This document shows, in pieces, positions 5,208 to 7,861 of a stretch of 7,861 nucleotides of DNA (the first letter of the stretch is position 1; each line of letters opens with the position of its first letter). The translations under genes were made by a program, and so were the position numbers. The notes under the pieces were generated by a model. It was not told the DNA's origin, searched no databases, and saw only the letters and a program-made list of their open reading frames with translations. The stretch lies in contig DLHY01000032.1 of assembly GCA_002483445.1 (NCBI GenBank), forward strand, positions 4,338-12,198, written 5' to 3'. The stretch is from Blastocatellia bacterium UBA7656 (lineage in GTDB: Bacteria; Acidobacteriota; Blastocatellia; UBA7656).

Positions 5208-6689
5208 TCACTTCGAGATGCTCGAAGCCCGCGCTTCGAGATCCGTTCGCACGAGGTTGCGCATCTTTTGTTGAACCGGTTGCGCGCCTCGACCATAGTT
5301 CGACATCACGATGGCCGTCCATCCAGTTCCCAAAAACATGTCGAGATTGGAACTGATTCCCAAGAACCCGCCGCCGTGACCGGCGATCTGCGATTCAGTC
5401 TCAACCTGAAAACCATAGCCGTAGCCCGGAGAATTCAACTCAGGCTTGGCCGAAAGCAGCATCTTCACATACTCAGCGCCGACCAGTTTGTTCGACCGCA
5501 GAGCGATGTCGAACCTGAGCAAATCTTCGACCGTCGAATACCCTCCGCCCTGCGGCCCTCCGCGCATAACGTGCGCGAAGATGTTGTTCGTGAAGGAAAC
5601 TCCGTTGTCTGTGATTTGTTTGTCATAGCCGACTGCCAGATTCGGATTAACCTTATCGAGTTCATAGCAATCCGTGTTGATCATCCCGGCAGGTTTACTG
5701 ATGTTTTCGCGCACATAATCGTAATAGCTCTGACCTGATGCTTTCTCCACGACCTTGCCCAAAACGAGCATTCCGGTATTGCTGTACTGCCACCGCGTGC
5801 CGGGTTCGAAGAGGAGTTTTTCATCAGCCGCAGCCCGCTTCATCATGTCATCTACAGTGTGATACATAGCGCGCGACGATTCGTTCCAAGCACGGCTGAA
5901 GTAGCCGCCCAATCCCGCCGTGTGAGTGAGCAGGTGCTTGATTTTGATTTTTTCCGCCGATGCCTTGTCAGGAAAATCCGGCACGAACTTCGACAGCGGA
6001 TCGTCGAAGGAGAGCTTTCCCCGCTCGACAAGCTGCGCGATGGCGACTGAGGTGAACATCTTGTTCATCGAGCCGAGGTTGAATTTCGTATCGATCCGGT
6101 TCGGCGCATTGAAATCCTTGTTCGCTATTCCATACGCGCCTTTGAATATGGGAACGCCGTCTTTTGCCAGCAGCACTGTGCCTGAAAACACATCCGCATC
6201 GGCCAGTTTGTTCACAAATGCTTTGAGTTCCTGCGCAATTTGTTCATTGCTAAGTTTTTTCGATGGCTGCGCGCTGGCCGGAGGTTTGGGGGGTCTGAGT
6301 CCGATTCCGGCTATGCGATGGGGAGATTCCGGCTCGACCCTCACGATCAGAGCCACCCATTCGCCGGTCAGTCTGGCCTTGAGCAGCAGGGTCGCTTCAT
6401 TCGGCTTCGCGTCCTGAAGAGAGTGAAACTCGACGCCTCGCGTGAAGTCATGAACAGAAGAGAAGAACCCCAGATGTTGTTCCATCGGGATATTCAGAAA
6501 ATTCGGCGCGAAGTTTTCCTTTGCATAGCTTCTCAGTTCGGCGCGATTGCCCGAATCGATCAGGCGAGCGAATTCTTTCGCCCGACGTTCGGCAGGACTC
6601 TCCGATTGAGACGCCTGCGCGATTGCCAATGACGCGCAAAGGCAACTTATCAACAATGCAGGTGTGAATTTTTTGATCAGCCTCTTCAT
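5208..6689 (-). CDS. Secreted class C beta-lactamase-like serine hydrolase (493 aa)
   Basis: Signal peptide at residues 1 to about 25 (MKRLIKKFTPALLISCLCAS, then LAIAQAS). Residues about 30-133 form a separate small N-terminal domain, possibly NTF2-like (my fold guess), followed by a Pro-rich linker (RPPKPPASAQPSKK). Residues about 150-485 are the beta-lactamase/penicillin-binding (Pfam Beta-lactamase) fold: nucleophile motif S207-M-N-K210, second motif Y302-S303-N304, and H438-GGG where class C enzymes have KTG. Also typical are LLTHTAGLGGY at 253-263 and FEPGTRWQYSNTG at 294-306. These residues suit a DD-peptidase, esterase or peptidase of the periplasm; the His in motif three argues against a true beta-lactamase, and the substrate is not predictable. 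AAGGAGGAG sits 6 bases upstream of ATG 6689, an unusually strong ribosome site. It is divergent from the LysR gene, which is its likely regulator. Confidence 0.93.
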   Translation of the reverse strand: MKRLIKKFTPALLISCLCASLAIAQASQSESPAERRAKEFARLIDSGNRAELRSYAKENFAPNFLNIPMEQHLGFFSSVHDFTRGVEFHSLQDAKPNEATLLLKARLTGEWVALIVRVEPESPHRIAGIGLRPPKPPASAQPSKKLSNEQIAQELKAFVNKLADADVFSGTVLLAKDGVPIFKGAYGIANKDFNAPNRIDTKFNLGSMNKMFTSVAIAQLVERGKLSFDDPLSKFVPDFPDKASAEKIKIKHLLTHTAGLGGYFSRAWNESSRAMYHTVDDMMKRAAADEKLLFEPGTRWQYSNTGMLVLGKVVEKASGQSYYDYVRENISKPAGMINTDCYELDKVNPNLAVGYDKQITDNGVSFTNNIFAHVMRGGPQGGGYSTVEDLLRFDIALRSNKLVGAEYVKMLLSAKPELNSPGYGYGFQVETESQIAGHGGGFLGISSNLDMFLGTGWTAIVMSNYGRGAQPVQQKMRNLVRTDLEARASSISK

Positions 6690-6819
6690 TGCAACTCCTC
6701 CTTTATCGTGGCGATTTCGCCGGTCACGAATTAAGTGTCAGGTTCGCTTCCATCTTACTATTGAACGACCGATGTGAAGATTCGATTTATGGATTGTGGT
6801 AATATCGGGCATTCACGTT
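6690..6819. promoter_or_regulatory. Divergent control region between serine hydrolase and LysR regulator
   Basis: This 130-base gap must carry both outward promoters and any LysR-type operator. On the minus strand AAGGAGGAG (6696-6704) is the hydrolase ribosome site. Upstream of it, TTCACA (6780-6775) and TAAGAT (6759-6754) are possible promoter boxes, but only 15 bases apart. On the plus strand TTGAAC at 6761-6766 could be a -35, with only poor -10 candidates around 6784-6790. ATCTT (6752-6756) and AAGAT (6777-6781) form a short dyad with a 20-base spacer overlapping both. I find no clear T-N11-A LysR box. Confidence 0.4.
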
Positions 6820-7746
6820 ATGAATCTGCAATCGATAGACCTGAATCTGCTCCTCGTCTTCGAAGCTCTGATGGAAGAGCGCAACGTGACGCGGGCCGCG
6901 CGCAGAGTGGGACTCAGCCAGCCCGCGATGAGCAACGCTCTGAGCAGATTGCGACGCACCTTCGATGACCCGCTGCTTGTGCGAACGTCGAGCGGGATGC
7001 AGCCTACGCCTGCGGCTCAATCGCTCATCGAGCCTGTAAGGGCTGCGCTCCTGCAACTTCGCGCCGCGCTCGAAGAAAAGCCTGCATTTGACGCGGCGGC
7101 ATCCAAGCGCGCGTTTCGTTTTCTGGCAAGTGATTATGTGGAAGTGATCCTGCTTGCGCCGCTGGCAAGAGAGATCAGGCGTGAAGCTCCACTGTCAAGT
7201 ATTCGAGTCCATCGCCCGACGAACGTATTTCAGCCGCCCTCGACTGCCTCGCTCGCCGATTCCTTCGATATCGCCGTAGGCTTTTTCCCCGACGCCTTGT
7301 CGCTCGATGCCGCGATTCGCTCGGAGGTTCTGTTTGAAGAGGATAATGTCTGCATAGCGAGCGGCGACCATCCTTCGATCAGAGGAAAAATTTCGATTCG
7401 CCAGTACGCCTCATCCGGTCATGTCGCGGTGTTTTACAAATCCGAGGGGCCGGGTGTCATAGACACTTTGCTTGCGCAAAAAGGTCTTGCTAGAAGAGTG
7501 GCCGTGCAGTCGCCGCATTTTTCGAGCGTGCCGTTTCTCGTCTCAGGCTCGGATTTGATAGCGACCGTCCCGCGGCGGCTGGCTCAGAGGTTCGCAAAGT
7601 CGCTGGGTCTTCAGGTCTTGGCTGTGCCGTTTGCGATGCCGCCTTTTCGACTCGCTATGCTGTGGCATCAGCGAATGGATGCGGACCCGGCCCACGCCTG
7701 GATGCGGCGACTCGTGATTGATTCATCAATGATTAAACAGCGATAG
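6820..7746 (+). CDS. LysR-family transcriptional regulator (NahR/DntR-like subgroup)
   Basis: From ATG 6820 the product is 308 aa, the usual LysR length. Residues about 6-65 are the winged helix-turn-helix, with NVTRAARRVGLSQPAMSNAL at 22-41 as the recognition unit and RRTFDDPLLVRT as the wing. Residues about 97-300 form the periplasmic-binding-protein-like effector domain; FRFLASDYVEVILLAPLARE and the later SVPFLVSGSDLIATVPRRLA (residues 236-255) resemble regulators of the NahR/DntR/LinR/NodD type, which bind aromatic or similar small ligands. The ligand here is unknown. The frame extends to GTG 6796, but the added residues fit nothing in the family and neither start has a Shine-Dalgarno, so ATG 6820 is preferred; leaderless or weakly initiated translation is possible. 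It is transcribed away from the serine hydrolase, the classical LysR layout, so autorepression and control of that gene are expected. Confidence 0.93.
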   Translation: MNLQSIDLNLLLVFEALMEERNVTRAARRVGLSQPAMSNALSRLRRTFDDPLLVRTSSGMQPTPAAQSLIEPVRAALLQLRAALEEKPAFDAAASKRAFRFLASDYVEVILLAPLAREIRREAPLSSIRVHRPTNVFQPPSTASLADSFDIAVGFFPDALSLDAAIRSEVLFEEDNVCIASGDHPSIRGKISIRQYASSGHVAVFYKSEGPGVIDTLLAQKGLARRVAVQSPHFSSVPFLVSGSDLIATVPRRLAQRFAKSLGLQVLAVPFAMPPFRLAMLWHQRMDADPAHAWMRRLVIDSSMIKQR

Positions 7747-7800
7747 ATGTCGAATTTCCATCTCACCCCCAAAAAGCCTTCCAATGAATAATGCCATGTG

Positions 7801-7806
7801 TATAAT
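7801..7806 (+). promoter_or_regulatory. Consensus -10 box for a gene beyond the right edge
   Basis: TATAAT is present in full at 7801-7806, in an AT-rich stretch unlike the coding DNA on its left. At 17 bases upstream CTTCCA (7778-7783) is a weak -35 (three of six). Transcription would start near 7813, leaving a leader of about 40 bases to a ribosome site (AGAAGG, 7838-7843). The 7747-7800 stretch after the LysR stop shows no hairpin terminator. Confidence 0.4.
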
Positions 7807-7848
7807 TGCATTGAATTCGTTTTGATATGCCCCTGATAGAAGGTCAAA

Positions 7849-7861
7849 GTGCGATGGAGAA
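7849..7861 (+). CDS. Possible start of a plus-strand gene, cut by the window edge
   Basis: AGAAGG at 7838-7843 is followed by GTG at 7849-7851 (5 bases away) and by ATG at 7854-7856 (10 bases away) in a different frame. Either could be the start of a gene controlled by the TATAAT at 7801. Only two to five codons are visible, so neither the choice of start nor the product can be given. Confidence 0.25.

Noticed and set aside
6752..6781. ATCTT-N20-AAGAT dyad as a LysR operator.
   Set aside because: The arms are too short and the spacing does not fit the T-N11-A pattern of LysR sites. Kept only as a note in the control-region entry.
6796..6819. GTG start adding 8 residues to the LysR regulator.
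   Set aside because: LysR proteins typically begin only a few residues before the SIDLNLLLVFEAL-type block; the extension has no family support and no ribosome site.

Overview
The window looks like chromosomal DNA of a GC-rich Gram-negative bacterium, most plausibly an Acidobacteriota member (Blastocatellia-like). This rests on an outer-membrane TonB-dependent receptor with an N-terminal carboxypeptidase-regulatory-like domain, many Sec-exported proteins that would be cut just before or after Gln (VA|QK, LA|QT, EA|QI), and a secreted beta-lactamase-fold hydrolase. No phage, plasmid, transposase, CRISPR, tRNA or rRNA signature was seen. The taxonomic call is inference from gene style, not from a marker gene.

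Layout, left to right. Positions 1-104 (minus) hold the first 34 codons of a secreted protein cut by the window edge. Positions 231-755 (minus) encode a small secreted protein of unknown function. Positions 793-936 (minus) are a short open frame that resembles the N-terminus of a class I SAM-dependent methyltransferase and then ends abruptly, so it is probably a gene remnant. It starts 9 bases after the stop of 946-1971 (minus), a secreted protein with a zinc-protease HESIH motif. That gene lies 26 bases after the TonB-dependent receptor at about 1998-4385 (minus). Receptor, HExxH protein and remnant therefore form one transcription unit. Upstream of the receptor is a gene-free 182-base stretch containing an 11-bp perfect inverted repeat around degenerate CATCC-type repeats.

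Next on the minus strand are a Bcp/PrxQ-type peroxiredoxin (4568-5035), a strong two-tier hairpin (5117-5154) that probably ends the transcript from the right, and a secreted class C beta-lactamase-like serine hydrolase (5208-6689) with a near-perfect Shine-Dalgarno. A LysR-family regulator (about 6820-7746, plus) is read divergently from the hydrolase across a 130-base shared control region. The right edge carries a consensus TATAAT and the likely start of another plus-strand gene.

Functionally this is mostly cell-envelope biology: an outer-membrane importer cotranscribed with a probable exported metalloprotein, an exported serine hydrolase probably controlled by the adjacent LysR protein, and a peroxide-detoxifying enzyme. 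The least described items are the HExxH protein and its link to the receptor, the truncated methyltransferase behind it, and the bounded repeat element. I see no clear evidence of a wholly new multi-gene system.
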